Assembly: GCA_963676905.2 (NCBI GenBank)
Contig: CAXXVE010000001.1
Span: 3,534,001-3,598,000, forward strand
From: Oceanispirochaeta sp963676905
GTDB taxonomy: Bacteria; Spirochaetota; Spirochaetia; DSM-2461
Length of the DNA stretch: 64,000 nucleotides
Direction of reading: 5' to 3'
The position numbers and the translations under genes are program-made. This document shows positions 16,719 to 24,953 of the stretch, one piece after another. Within the stretch, counting starts at the first letter, position 1; every line of letters begins with the position of its first letter. The notes under the pieces were generated by a model. The model was not told the origin of the DNA, did no database searches, and saw nothing but the letters and a program-made list of their open reading frames with translations.

Positions 16719-17354
16719 ATGCGAAAATTATTACTCATTCTTATGTTGTCAGTATCTCCTTTTGCCTTCTCAAAAGATACTCACAGCATCTCACTTGGCT
16801 TCAACGTTCCCCTGCTCTATGAAACAGCTGAATATCAGGATACAGCCTCAGAGGGCATCACCAGAGCCTGGGGTCTCTCTATTTCAAGCTACTCCTTCTG
16901 GAACGACTGGAAATGGGGACTGATGTACAGCGGAAGCATAGACTATCCTATGAGCATTATTGCCGGGGGCTCAGTAATTTCAACAGAGGATATGAAACTC
17001 AATTTGATGATGAACCTTATAGTAGGAATTGCATTCAGAAGCAGCCCTGATGACAGACTCCAGTTTTATGGTGGCATCGGAGGGCACCTTATGAACTACA
17101 GCGGATTAAAGGAACCTGAAAGCAGAAACCTCAGCCTCTCATCCTTCAATGCCGGACTGGGTGTTGAAGCCGCTGGAAAACTGAATTTCTCAGAGCATTT
17201 CTTTTTGCTGATGGGCACTTCAGTGATCTATGACTTCTATAAAACAAGTACTGTTGGAGATGACAGAATCTTTTCTTTTATTTTATATGACAGGTATACA
17301 TGTATCATTTTGAAACCTAAACTGGAAATGGGTTTTCAATACTTCAGATTTTAA
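16719..17354 (+). CDS. Small exported outer-membrane-barrel-like protein
   Basis: About 211 residues from the ATG at 16719. Translation could also start at a GTG three codons earlier, nearer the AGGGG. The upstream in-frame TTG at 16665 is part of the -35 element and cannot be the start. A signal peptide (MRKLLLILMLSVSPFAFS) is clear. The mature part has alternating hydrophobic strands (KLNLMMNLIVGIAFRS, RLQFYGGIGGHLMNYSG, LEMGFQYFRF) and ends in Phe, the usual terminal signal for outer-membrane insertion. An eight-stranded barrel is plausible for this size. No function can be assigned. It stands alone, converging on the decayed lipoprotein copies. Confidence 0.7.
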   Translation: MRKLLLILMLSVSPFAFSKDTHSISLGFNVPLLYETAEYQDTASEGITRAWGLSISSYSFWNDWKWGLMYSGSIDYPMSIIAGGSVISTEDMKLNLMMNLIVGIAFRSSPDDRLQFYGGIGGHLMNYSGLKEPESRNLSLSSFNAGLGVEAAGKLNFSEHFFLLMGTSVIYDFYKTSTVGDDRIFSFILYDRYTCIILKPKLEMGFQYFRF

Positions 17355-17375
17355 AGTCTTCATCAATACAGACTG

Positions 17376-17613
17376 TCAGTAAAATATTTTCCAGCTATCT
17401 CCATCTTTACGCATAACACCTTTGAATCCGAAATTATGTAATTAGCTGTTTATGAATTATGTCTTCCTGATAATCAGAATAAACAATATCAGCATCCATA
17501 TGGGAATCATACACTGCCATATCTGGATGAAACTTCACCTGTAAATATGAGACAGAACATCTCTTTAATTCTTTTGATAATCGTAAAACCTCAAAAGTCA
17601 GTCTACAGGAATT
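17376..17613 (-). pseudogene. Decayed copy of the 140-residue lipoprotein gene (copy A)
   Basis: On the minus strand, 17613-17445 reads RLTFEVLRLSKEL and then SYLQVKFHPDMAVYDSHMDA, which lines up with FEDDLNG and YRLNHPDSPSYDSYVDSS of the intact lipoprotein at 17930-18352. A stop follows, and a shifted frame then reads GVMRKDGDSWKIFY and a stop, matching MREDDGDWKIYYLY at the intact C-terminus. The signal peptide and about 40 central residues are missing. No start codon or usable ribosome site is present. This is a remnant, not a gene. Confidence 0.68.
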
Positions 17614-17640
17614 TTATTTCAGAACTCTTGTATCATAGAA

Positions 17641-17808
17641 TTAGGAATATCTCGAAACTGTCAGACTGAGAATTTTCCAGACATCGTCATCCTTTTTCAT
17701 ATCAGTAAGATACATCAGATCTGAATAGTCGTTGTTACTAAGAGTCCCCAAAGCATAATAACCATTGCCGGGAACAGACAATTGAGTTTTTGTAAAGCTG
17801 AACTCTCT
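17641..17808 (-). pseudogene. Decayed C-terminal copy of the lipoprotein gene (copy B)
   Basis: On the minus strand this reads REFSFTKTQLSVPGNGYYAL, then GTLSNNDYSDLMYL, then DMKKDDDVWKIL and a stop. It lines up over its whole length with FTFGTPVIVDSSNGKSASGTL and DMREDDGDWKIYYL of the intact lipoprotein. A TAA lies immediately upstream in frame, and there is no N-terminal half or signal peptide. It lies between the intact gene's terminator and copy A, giving three tandem copies in one direction. With copy A it accounts for most of the 575-bp stretch between 17355 and 17929, which otherwise holds no gene. Confidence 0.72.
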
Positions 17809-17892
17809 TTATTGGATCTAAGAATGTATGATCAGAAAAGAGCTTTCTTATTTTTTAAAATAATGGGTAATTTGGAATTTAAAGTGAGAGAT

Positions 17893-17920
17893 AAAAAAGG
17901 GAGCCCTTTATGGGGCTCCC
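17893..17920 (-). terminator. Rho-independent terminator after the lipoprotein gene
   Basis: GGGAGCCC pairs perfectly with GGGCTCCC across a 6-base loop, followed on the minus strand by six T residues. It ends the FecR/lipoprotein operon 10 bp after the stop codon. Confidence 0.9.
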
Positions 17921-17929
17921 GGGATTGGT

Positions 17930-18352
17930 TTATCTCAGGGTTTTGATAATTGGAGAACCTCCAATATACAGATAGTATATTTTCCAGTCCCCGTCATCCT
18001 CTCTCATGTCAAAGACATATGTAAAATCTGTACTATTGTAGGTCAATGTTCCAGAAGCAGACTTACCATTTGAACTGTCAACAATCACTGGAGTGCCAAA
18101 AGTAAAAGGTGCATTAGAGAATGCCAGAGGGCCGCTGTTCAGTACAGATGAATCTACATAGGAATCATAGCTGGGCGAATCAGGATGATTTAAACGGTAA
18201 TAATTATACAGATTTGTATAATTATTACCGTTTAAATCATCCTCAAAACTCTGAATGCGGGATTCAACCGAAACGTTATCCTGAAACAAGTCACAGGAAA
18301 ATGCCATTAAGACAATCAGAATAATCAAAGTTGCTTTTATATGCTTAAACAT
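17930..18352 (-). CDS. Hypothetical lipoprotein, intact member of a local tandem family
   Basis: 140 residues. AAGGAG precedes the ATG by 6 nt. The N-terminus (MFKHIKATLIILIVLMAFSC) is a lipoprotein signal with Cys at residue 20. The mature part begins with a helical segment (SRIQSFEDDL) and ends in beta-like strands around DMREDDGDWKIYYLYIGG. This layout recalls small SnoaL/NTF2-like or DUF4878-type lipoproteins with a terminal WKI-type strand, but I cannot assign a family. It is the last gene of an operon with a lipoprotein and a FecR protein. Its coding sequence contains a 62-bp palindrome, and two decayed copies lie downstream. Confidence 0.78.
   Translation of the reverse strand: MFKHIKATLIILIVLMAFSCDLFQDNVSVESRIQSFEDDLNGNNYTNLYNYYRLNHPDSPSYDSYVDSSVLNSGPLAFSNAPFTFGTPVIVDSSNGKSASGTLTYNSTDFTYVFDMREDDGDWKIYYLYIGGSPIIKTLR
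18182..18243. repeat. 62-bp perfect inverted repeat inside the lipoprotein gene
   Basis: Two perfect 29-bp arms (18182-18210 and 18215-18243) surround the 4-base centre GATT. It encodes the residues DDLNGNNYTNLYNYYRLNHP on the minus strand. Because it is palindromic, the plus strand reads almost the same peptide. The mRNA would fold into a very stable hairpin within the coding region. Confidence 0.97.
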
Positions 18353-18378
18353 TATAGACTCCTTAAAATTTCAATTTA

Positions 18379-19392
18379 CTACCGGATATCAGCTTCAACA
18401 AGATATGGTACGATTCTTGTCTCATAAATAGACAAAAACTGATTATAAGCATTCAGAAAATCCAAATACTCTGGATTCATGGGATCAAGAATATACCGGG
18501 TTGTCATTTTTATGAACATATTGCCAATCACAAAACGGCGCATAGATTTCGCTGATACAGCATAATATCTGACATTCTGTTTAAGCCCCTGTGTTTTAAC
18601 TTCTTCATCAAAAACAACAGTCTTATAAAATTCAGATTTTTCATCTCCTGAGAGAGTTTCCATATGCTCCCGGAGAGAGCTTACTGCATCCTGCTGGGCA
18701 ACGAAATACATCTCATTCTCATCCGCCAGATCTGCATACTCCTCAAGCTGGTCCATCATTGTAAAGATCGTCGCTGCGGGGTTTGCCATAAAGTTGCTTT
18801 CAGAGTCTGCCAGGAAGTTTGAGTAGTCCTCTTTACCACGCATAATCTCAAAGGGACGGCCGGGAGTCTGGCCGGGATCAACCTTGACACCGTAGTCGGC
18901 GCCCAACTCCACTTCGGCTCCTTTGGAAGTTACGGCAATAGCTCCTTCATCAACAAGATAGAGGGCCGAACCGTCAAGACCGGAGTAGACCGTAAACTCA
19001 GTTCCTCTTAAACCGCAGACTGTGGAGGGCGTTGTAATCTGAGGCTCACCCGTACCCAGGGCCTTTTTAAACTTGTAGCTTGCAGAACCAAGGACCAGCT
19101 GAAAACTGTTGGTCTCCTGGGAGTCCACCTGCACACTGTCCAGTTTAAAGATGGAATCTTCATTGACTTTGACTGTGGAACCGTCCTCCATCTCGATCTC
19201 GGCATAGCCGTCATAACCTGTGATAATTGAGTCTCCTGTCTGTACAGACATACCGATATCGGCCCAGTCCATACGGCCGGAGGATGATTTGACATCGACA
19301 GATCCTTCAACATAGACAAGCTCTCCCGCCAGGGAAAAGGCACTGAATGTTGCAAGGAGTGTGAGAATCATAAAAAACAGGGCTTTTCTCAT
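18379..19392 (-). CDS. Exported FecR-domain protein
   Basis: 337 residues with a signal peptide (cleavage near residue 22, FSLAGE). Residues 25-180 form a FecR-type domain: LVYVEGSVDVKSSSG, then VQTGDSIITGYDGYAEIEM, then the conserved TPSTVCGLRGTEFTVY. In FecR proteins this domain acts in the periplasm, often passing envelope signals. Here no TonB receptor or sigma factor is adjacent, so it is more like the stand-alone FecR envelope proteins common in spirochaetes. The C-terminal 150 residues are helical (MDQLEEYADLADENEMYFVA). It overlaps the upstream lipoprotein gene by 4 bases (ATGA), which implies coupled translation, and precedes the 140-residue lipoprotein by 26 bp. Confidence 0.85.
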   Translation of the reverse strand: MRKALFFMILTLLATFSAFSLAGELVYVEGSVDVKSSSGRMDWADIGMSVQTGDSIITGYDGYAEIEMEDGSTVKVNEDSIFKLDSVQVDSQETNSFQLVLGSASYKFKKALGTGEPQITTPSTVCGLRGTEFTVYSGLDGSALYLVDEGAIAVTSKGAEVELGADYGVKVDPGQTPGRPFEIMRGKEDYSNFLADSESNFMANPAATIFTMMDQLEEYADLADENEMYFVAQQDAVSSLREHMETLSGDEKSEFYKTVVFDEEVKTQGLKQNVRYYAVSAKSMRRFVIGNMFIKMTTRYILDPMNPEYLDFLNAYNQFLSIYETRIVPYLVEADIR

Positions 19393-19856
19393 TGTACTAC
19401 CCCCTTGAAGGCTCTAATTTTAACCCCTTCTTTGGGATAGGAGCGGAAGATCATATAAGCTGATGTACCTGCACCCTGAACTTCAACAAAAATATCGTCT
19501 TCTGTTATCAGGTTCTTGAAGTATGTCTGTATTTCCCAGTACTGAGAAAAGAGATCGCCGTCTTCCGCAGTAACAGGCCTCTGCTGCAGGATCATCGGAT
19601 TGTCTATGGAGAATCCTGCATCGGCAAGTCCATTCCATAAAAGTTTCAGTTGTGTGTCAGATTCAAGGATTTCACCGTCAAAGACAAAAGGAAGTGCGCT
19701 GCCTTCGACAAGTGCCGCCGCATTACCACTGTTCAGGTTCTCAACAGCATCCATCACGTTACTCTCTTTTACAACACCCGAGAATCCCGCACAGGAAGCC
19801 ATAGAGACAGCCAGCAGTACTAAAATCATGGTTTTCAGTTTTTTCATGTTATCCAT
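19389..19856 (-). CDS. Hypothetical lipoprotein upstream of FecR
   Basis: 155 residues from the ATG at 19856, which has GGGGGGAT just upstream; a longer in-frame extension has no ribosome site. The signal peptide ends in MASC, a good lipobox, so a lipid-anchored envelope protein is expected. The mature domain (VMDAVENLNSGNAAALVEGS, VFDGEILESD, YWEIQTYFKNLITEDD) gives no recognisable family. It is the first gene of a three-gene envelope operon with FecR and a second lipoprotein, divergent from the repeat protein at 20013. Confidence 0.75.
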   Translation of the reverse strand: MDNMKKLKTMILVLLAVSMASCAGFSGVVKESNVMDAVENLNSGNAAALVEGSALPFVFDGEILESDTQLKLLWNGLADAGFSIDNPMILQQRPVTAEDGDLFSQYWEIQTYFKNLITEDDIFVEVQGAGTSAYMIFRSYPKEGVKIRAFKGVVQ

Positions 19857-20012
19857 TATATCCCCCCGGGAATGACAAAACAATAATGAATAAGGACTTT
19901 ATGCCTTTCGGTGCACTCCACCTCTTTTAAACACAAACAATACACAGCAGCGTCACCGGAAATAAAACAGTTACTGTTAACTTTCGATCATTAAATGCAA
20001 TTAAGGTGAAAA

Positions 20013-21257
20013 ATGAAAAAAACTGTGTTTCTGTCCCTCCTTTTTATCCTGCCCTTAACCCTATGGGCAGAAGAAAGCCCTCAAAAAGAGATCCGCCCCC
20101 TGCAGGTTACAGTGCTGGGGCCTGTTGGTATGAACTCAACCAATTACACAAACAATCTGTCATTCAATGTAATTTACGGAATGAACGGAGGAGTAAAGGG
20201 GGCAGAGTTCGGTACACTGCTGAACTACAACGAGGGGTCAGTAACAGGGTATCAGTGGGCGGGTATAGCCAACTATACAACAGAGGCGTCCCGGGGAGTC
20301 ATTATCGCTGGAATATCCAATATAATCCTTGATTCAAGTACGGGTGTTGGAATCTCAGGGATCTTCAATTATGCCCACTCTGATGCCAGGGGAGCTTATA
20401 TTGCCGGGATATCCAACGTAAATACAGGGACATCAAAGGGATTCCATCTTTCAGGAATATCAAACTTTTCACTGGACTCCAGAACCGGATTCTCTATGGC
20501 GGGAATTGCCAACTACTCCCACGAAAACACTTATGGAATGAGTCTGGCAGGTATTACTAATGTCAGCCGGGTAGATTCCACAGGCTTTTCCGTTGCTGGT
20601 ATTGCCAATCTCAGCGGGGGAAATGTAAGAGGGTTTCATCTGGCTCCGGTCAATATCACAGCTGACGGGTTCACCGGGTTTCAGATGGGCGTGGTCAATG
20701 TAAGCCGGAAACTGAAGGGAGTGCAGTTTGGAGTGATAAACTATTCCGAGGACTCCAGCGAAGGTATGGCGGTTGGTTTGATAACCATTGCAAAAGACGG
20801 GCTCTTCCAGCTTGAAACCACAGCAGGAGAGGTCCTCTACCTTAATCTGAACTACAAGATGGGTGTGGATAAATACTACAAGATCTTCAAGACTGGATTT
20901 TCAACCTACAACGGCAAGGCCGTACAGAGCTTCGGTCTTGGTTTCGGAAGCAGCTTGTCCCTGTCGGAGAACCACTGGCTGAGTATGGACCTTACGGGAA
21001 ACCATATTCTTTATGACTACAAATGGTCTGATAAGATTAATATGCTCTTCAAGGCTGATATCAACTACCACTATAAATTCAATGACTCAGTATCATTTAC
21101 TGCCGGGCCGTCGCTTAACGCATACATTACTCAGCAGATGGTCAATGGGGAATACGGGACTCTGAATGTCCCCTACACTATCTACACAAGGGAGAACAGC
21201 GAGGGAAGACAGTTTTACTGGATAGGTATGAATGCAGGTGTAACCTTCAGCTTCTAA
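20013..21257 (+). CDS. Exported repeat protein, LA_2272-like surface repeat family
   Basis: 414 residues. A signal peptide ends near residue 19 (TLWAEE); AAGGTG precedes the ATG. Residues 63-260 consist of tandem units of 16 residues with consensus G-x-x-[ILV]-A-G-I-x-N followed by seven variable residues (for example GVIIAGISNIILDSST and GFSMAGIANYSHENTY). Units shrink to 14-15 residues at the C-terminal end. This resembles the LA_2272-type surface repeat proteins known from Leptospira and Bacteroidetes, where function is unknown. Residues 270-414 look like outer-membrane strands, ending GMNAGVTFSF with a terminal Phe. A surface-exposed beta-solenoid or part of a large barrel is plausible. 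Confidence 0.78.
   Translation: MKKTVFLSLLFILPLTLWAEESPQKEIRPLQVTVLGPVGMNSTNYTNNLSFNVIYGMNGGVKGAEFGTLLNYNEGSVTGYQWAGIANYTTEASRGVIIAGISNIILDSSTGVGISGIFNYAHSDARGAYIAGISNVNTGTSKGFHLSGISNFSLDSRTGFSMAGIANYSHENTYGMSLAGITNVSRVDSTGFSVAGIANLSGGNVRGFHLAPVNITADGFTGFQMGVVNVSRKLKGVQFGVINYSEDSSEGMAVGLITIAKDGLFQLETTAGEVLYLNLNYKMGVDKYYKIFKTGFSTYNGKAVQSFGLGFGSSLSLSENHWLSMDLTGNHILYDYKWSDKINMLFKADINYHYKFNDSVSFTAGPSLNAYITQQMVNGEYGTLNVPYTIYTRENSEGRQFYWIGMNAGVTFSF
20247..20792 (+). repeat. Tandem 48-bp coding repeats (16 residues each)
   Basis: Eight 16-residue units (residues 79-206) followed by four slightly shorter units to about residue 260. Units share Gly at position 1, AGI at 5-7 and Asn at 9. Nucleotide identity between units is modest, so the array is old and selected at protein level. 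Confidence 0.9.
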
Positions 21258-21284
21258 GGACAGAACGGCATTGCCTGCAAAGAT

Positions 21285-22577
21285 TCAGTTCAGAGAAGAC
21301 TCATAGCTTGCAAGCATATTGGCAAACAGCCTTGCCTCTTCACCCTGGAGAGTGCGTCCGGGGGGGAACTTCATCCTTGAAGGATTGATATGTGTTCCGT
21401 TCAGACGAACTTCATAGTGGAGATGGGGCCCTGTGGACTGTCCGGTTGAACCCACATAACCGATTCTCTGGCCCTGGCTGACCACCCTGCCCCGCCTGAT
21501 TCCCGAGGCAAAAGAGGTCATATGCGCATACATTGTCTCATAACCGTTTACATGACGTACTCTGACATGATAGCCGAAGACATCATTGTAACCCGCATAG
21601 GTCACTGTACCGTCTCCTGAGGACATAATCGGTGTTCCTCTGGGGGCGCCGAAATCAACACCCCTGTGAACCATATTGTACCCTGTAATAGGAGAGACCC
21701 GGGGGCCGTAGCTTGATGTAATATAGGCACCGTTTATAGGGGTTTTCAGCAGGGTTTTCCGGACTGTCTGGCCGTCCTGATTGTAGTAGTCTGCCTTTCC
21801 GTCCAAATCTGTATACTGGTAGATTTTAAGATCATGAATATCTGTCTTCAAAGATGTGTACAGGATGTTTCCCGTATCGACGGCATTGCCCTCTTCATCG
21901 TAGATGACCTCATAGGTTACTGAGAGTTCATTGCCTCTCTGAATGTCCCGCTGGAAGTCCACATCAAAGGAGAAGAGTTCAATCATCTCCATGATGACTC
22001 TGTCGGTCATACCGCTGTCCAGGCAGGACGCATAGAGGCTTGAATCCACAACGGCGTGAAACGTACTCGGATAGACTGTCAGTTCCCTGTATTTCTCAGT
22101 GACCTGAAATCCGGCGCCGCCTGTTCTTGAGACATAGATATCCTTGTCGGTGGAAAGGGGAAGCATGATTCCTGCAAAGTAGTTGTTCTCGTAGAGAAGG
22201 TTGACCTTCTGACCGGCCTGAAGGCGGCGGAGATTGACGACCTCCTTTATGGCTGTGATAACACCGGATGTGTCGGTGGCGCTTATTCCCTCATCCTCCA
22301 GAAGAAGGCCAAGGGTACTGCCGGACCGGAGAGTCGCCTCAACGGTTTTATATATGACTTCATCGGGTATTTCAGGAGCTGCGGATGCAAGGCTGTCGGA
22401 TTTTACAGCACCGATAATGATATCCGGGCTGCCTGCCACAGTAGCTTCTGTGTTTTTTGTGATCTGCAGAAACAGACCGGAGATGAGAATTATTGTGATA
22501 AGGACAGACTGCCATCCCTTCATTTTCTTTCTAAACCGGAACTTTCCCATAGAATCAACATCGGCAGAATCAGACAT
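21285..22577 (-). CDS. M23-family peptidoglycan endopeptidase
   Basis: 430 residues. A cytoplasmic N-terminus is followed by one membrane segment (VLITIILISGLFLQI, near residues 26-40), then an OapA/LysM-like region (TLRSGSTLGLLLEDEGI) and a C-terminal LytM/M23 domain. The zinc ligands are present: HRGVDFG (HxxxD), the later MYAHM and GPHLHYE (HxH). Overall this matches MepM/YebA-type DD-endopeptidases that open crosslinks for cell-wall growth. GGAG precedes the ATG by 8 nt. The gene starts 18 bp after hflX stops and is probably in the same transcript. It lacks Leu-zipper coils of the EnvC type. Confidence 0.9.
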   Translation of the reverse strand: MSDSADVDSMGKFRFRKKMKGWQSVLITIILISGLFLQITKNTEATVAGSPDIIIGAVKSDSLASAAPEIPDEVIYKTVEATLRSGSTLGLLLEDEGISATDTSGVITAIKEVVNLRRLQAGQKVNLLYENNYFAGIMLPLSTDKDIYVSRTGGAGFQVTEKYRELTVYPSTFHAVVDSSLYASCLDSGMTDRVIMEMIELFSFDVDFQRDIQRGNELSVTYEVIYDEEGNAVDTGNILYTSLKTDIHDLKIYQYTDLDGKADYYNQDGQTVRKTLLKTPINGAYITSSYGPRVSPITGYNMVHRGVDFGAPRGTPIMSSGDGTVTYAGYNDVFGYHVRVRHVNGYETMYAHMTSFASGIRRGRVVSQGQRIGYVGSTGQSTGPHLHYEVRLNGTHINPSRMKFPPGRTLQGEEARLFANMLASYESSLN

Positions 22578-22595
22578 AGGTATTACTCCGCAAGC

Positions 22596-23897
22596 TTAAT
22601 CTTTTACATAGGAGGCCAGCATCTTCTGGTCTTTTACGGACAGGATGGCTTCCAGATAGATGCCGTCGTCCACATATTCTTCCTTGATAACGATGCTGTT
22701 GCGCCTTACATATGCAACTATATCCCACTTGTCTGGAGGAATCAATAAGTGTTTGACCGGCAGCTCCGCTTCCAGAACTTCCTGTATACCGCTTTCAAGA
22801 TCTTCCCGGCCGGAACCGGTTTTGGCAGAAAGCATCACCATGGTGTGGGCTTCATTCTTCAGAAAGTGCGCCATCTCACCGGGATCATCGATCATATCGG
22901 TCTTGTTGAAGACAAGGAGAACAGGTTTGTCTCCCGCCCCCAGTTCGTCCAGAACCGCCTCGGTAACACGTCTGTGTTCCCGCCACTCGGGATTGCTGAT
23001 ATCAAGAACATGAATAATGGCATCTGCCATTACGGCCTCTTCCAGGGTGGACTTGAAGGCTTCAACAAGGTTGTGGGGAAGCTTGCGGATAAACCCTACG
23101 GTATCTGTCACAACAACCTGACGCCCCCCGGGAAGGTGGACCCGGCGGGAGGTGGGGTCCAGGGTGGCAAAGAGTTTGTCTTCGGCAAGGACATCTGCAT
23201 TTGTCATCATATTGAGGATGGAGGATTTGCCCGCATTGGTATAGCCCACGATTGAGAGGGTCGGCACAGGCAGGGAGCGCCTTTTTTTCCGCTGGGTTTC
23301 CCTGTTTTTTCTGACATGGGCCAGCTCTTTTTTGAGTGAGGCAATTTTAGCCAGAACCATCCGGCGGTCCGACTCAAGCTGGGTCTCCCCTTTGCCCCTT
23401 GTACCCTTTGCTCCCCCCCTCTGACGGGAGAGGTGGGTCCAGGCGCGGGTGAGCCGGGGCAGGGAGTACTGCATTCTTGCAAGGGCAATCTGCAGCACAG
23501 CCTCACGGGTGGAGGCGCGGTCGGCAAAGATATCGAGAATGACCTCTTCTCTATCGATGACTGTAATGCCCATATCCTGTTCAATGTTTCTCTGCTGGCT
23601 GGGAGAGAGGTCATAGTCGAAGATGATAAGGTCAGCTTCGCAGTCAATGGCGGCATCCCTGATCTCTTCCAGTTTTCCAGACCCCACAAGGTAGCGGGGA
23701 CTTGTTTTCCTGAGCTTGACCATCATCTGCCCTACGGGGGGGATGCCCATTGTGTCGGCCAGGGAGGCCAGTTCTTTCAGGTGATTTTCCGCTTCGTATA
23801 CATTTTCATCTTCATTCTGTATACCTACAAGCAGAGAGCGTTCGCACTTTTGCGATAGAATATCCCGTTCTTCCAGACGTTCAAATACAGGTTCCAA
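22596..23897 (-). CDS. hflX: Ribosome-associated GTPase HflX
   Basis: About 433 residues. I place the start at TTG 23897 because GGAGG lies 5 nt before it and homology begins at about this point; the frame stays open a further 35 codons but that part is not HflX-like. The N-terminal domain contains MGIPPVGQMMVKLRKTSPRY and the glycine-rich linker RQRGGAKGTRGKGETQLESD. The G domain has GYTNAGKSS (G1), DPTSR (G2), DTVGFI (G3), NKTD (G4) and SAKTG (G5). HflX splits stalled or stress-inactivated 70S ribosomes. The M23 peptidase gene follows 18 bp downstream. Confidence 0.95.
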   Translation of the reverse strand: MEPVFERLEERDILSQKCERSLLVGIQNEDENVYEAENHLKELASLADTMGIPPVGQMMVKLRKTSPRYLVGSGKLEEIRDAAIDCEADLIIFDYDLSPSQQRNIEQDMGITVIDREEVILDIFADRASTREAVLQIALARMQYSLPRLTRAWTHLSRQRGGAKGTRGKGETQLESDRRMVLAKIASLKKELAHVRKNRETQRKKRRSLPVPTLSIVGYTNAGKSSILNMMTNADVLAEDKLFATLDPTSRRVHLPGGRQVVVTDTVGFIRKLPHNLVEAFKSTLEEAVMADAIIHVLDISNPEWREHRRVTEAVLDELGAGDKPVLLVFNKTDMIDDPGEMAHFLKNEAHTMVMLSAKTGSGREDLESGIQEVLEAELPVKHLLIPPDKWDIVAYVRRNSIVIKEEYVDDGIYLEAILSVKDQKMLASYVKD

Positions 23898-24004
23898 TAA
23901 TTCCTCCGGTCCTCGGCATCCGCGGCATCGGAATGCCGGGCAGGATTGATAGTATAAAATACTGGGCGTCCTGTACAGGGACTTAAGGCCTGACGGAGGC
24001 ATAT

Positions 24005-24038
24005 GGCCCGGGAAAAGAGGGGATTCCTCCCCCGGGCC
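24005..24038. other. GC-rich hairpin downstream of the esterase gene
   Basis: GGCCCGGG pairs with CCCGGGCC around an 18-base partly paired loop. It lies 10 bp after the esterase stop codon, at the end of the GH78 operon. There is no T-run on either side, so it may act as a 3'-end stabiliser or a weak terminator. Confidence 0.5.
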
Positions 24039-24047
24039 TTACAGGGA

Positions 24048-24929
24048 TCAGTGATCCCCTTTCAGGAAAGCCGCGATCTCTTTCACAGCTACCTTTGTTT
24101 CAGGAATATCAAAGAGCGGAAACACATGAAAGAGTCCCTCCCACTCCCTGAAGGTGACGTCGACTCCATCCTCCAGGCACATCTGGTAGATCAGCCTGGA
24201 ATCGTCATAGAGGGCCTCTTCGGTCCCCACATGGATACAGAGCTGGGGAAACCCTGAAAAGTCTCCGTTTCCAGGAGAGACATAGGGGCTCTCAAAGTCT
24301 GATCCTTCATAATAGGGAACTACGGGCTCATAGCTTATCATTGGGTCCCTGTCATCCCGGCTTGAGTGGGAATCCAGATCCATGTCCTGTCCCGCTACTG
24401 GTGAGAATACAACAGCCTTCCCGGGAAGGGGGATACCCTGATCCTTCAGGTAGAGGATGGACGTCAGGGTCAGCATAGCCCCGGCGGACTCGCCGAAAAA
24501 GAGGATATCCTGTGGATCATACCCCTTCCCTATAAGCCACTTGTAGGCGGCAACCGCATCATTGAGTGCCTGCGGATGTTTTGATTCGGGCCACTGGCCG
24601 TAATCCACTGAGAGAGCATCCATTCCCGAAGCCTCCATAATATCATGGCAGAGCTTCCGCCTTGAAAAGACGGAGCCGTTCATAAATGCACCGCCGTGGA
24701 GGAACAGAAGCACCTTTGCACTGCCCTTGAGAGTAAAGAACTCTCCCCTGAATTCAGCTGTCTCAACAGCCTCAATCCCGATATTCTGATTCAGGGGAAC
24801 CTTTTCAAATATCTTATCGATTCCGGCCCTGTCCCGAAGCACAGACTCCGGAGTAAGAGCTTCACATTTGCTCCGCTCTTTCCCTTTTCTTAAATCATCC
24901 ATAACGGCTTTCGCCTGTTCACTGACCAT
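24048..24929 (-). CDS. Alpha/beta-hydrolase esterase (hormone-sensitive lipase type)
   Basis: 293 residues, no signal peptide. The oxyanion-hole motif HGGAFMNGS, the nucleophile elbow FFGESAGAML (Ser in GESAG), and downstream Asp (EALYDDS) and His (LFHVFPLF) are all in place. Family members cleave small acyl esters. As the last gene of the GH78/CUT1 operon (24 bp after the rhamnosidase stop, AAGGAG upstream), it probably removes acetyl or other acyl groups from imported rhamnose-containing oligosaccharides so that GH78 can act. That role is inferred from position. Confidence 0.85.
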   Translation of the reverse strand: MVSEQAKAVMDDLRKGKERSKCEALTPESVLRDRAGIDKIFEKVPLNQNIGIEAVETAEFRGEFFTLKGSAKVLLFLHGGAFMNGSVFSRRKLCHDIMEASGMDALSVDYGQWPESKHPQALNDAVAAYKWLIGKGYDPQDILFFGESAGAMLTLTSILYLKDQGIPLPGKAVVFSPVAGQDMDLDSHSSRDDRDPMISYEPVVPYYEGSDFESPYVSPGNGDFSGFPQLCIHVGTEEALYDDSRLIYQMCLEDGVDVTFREWEGLFHVFPLFDIPETKVAVKEIAAFLKGDH

Positions 24930-24953
24930 ATACCTGTCTCCTTGAATAGTTCT

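Noticed and set aside
18121..18324. Plus-strand frame encoding a peptide almost the same as part of the lipoprotein
   Set aside because: It arises because the 62-bp palindrome reads alike on both strands; it has no ribosome site or family support.
20199..20800. CRISPR-like or minisatellite DNA repeat
   Set aside because: The periodicity is at protein level (16 residues); nucleotide units differ too much and there are no spacers.
23898..24002. N-terminal extension of HflX
   Set aside because: The extra 35 residues are Cys/Arg-rich and not HflX-like, and GGAGG directs initiation to TTG 23897.
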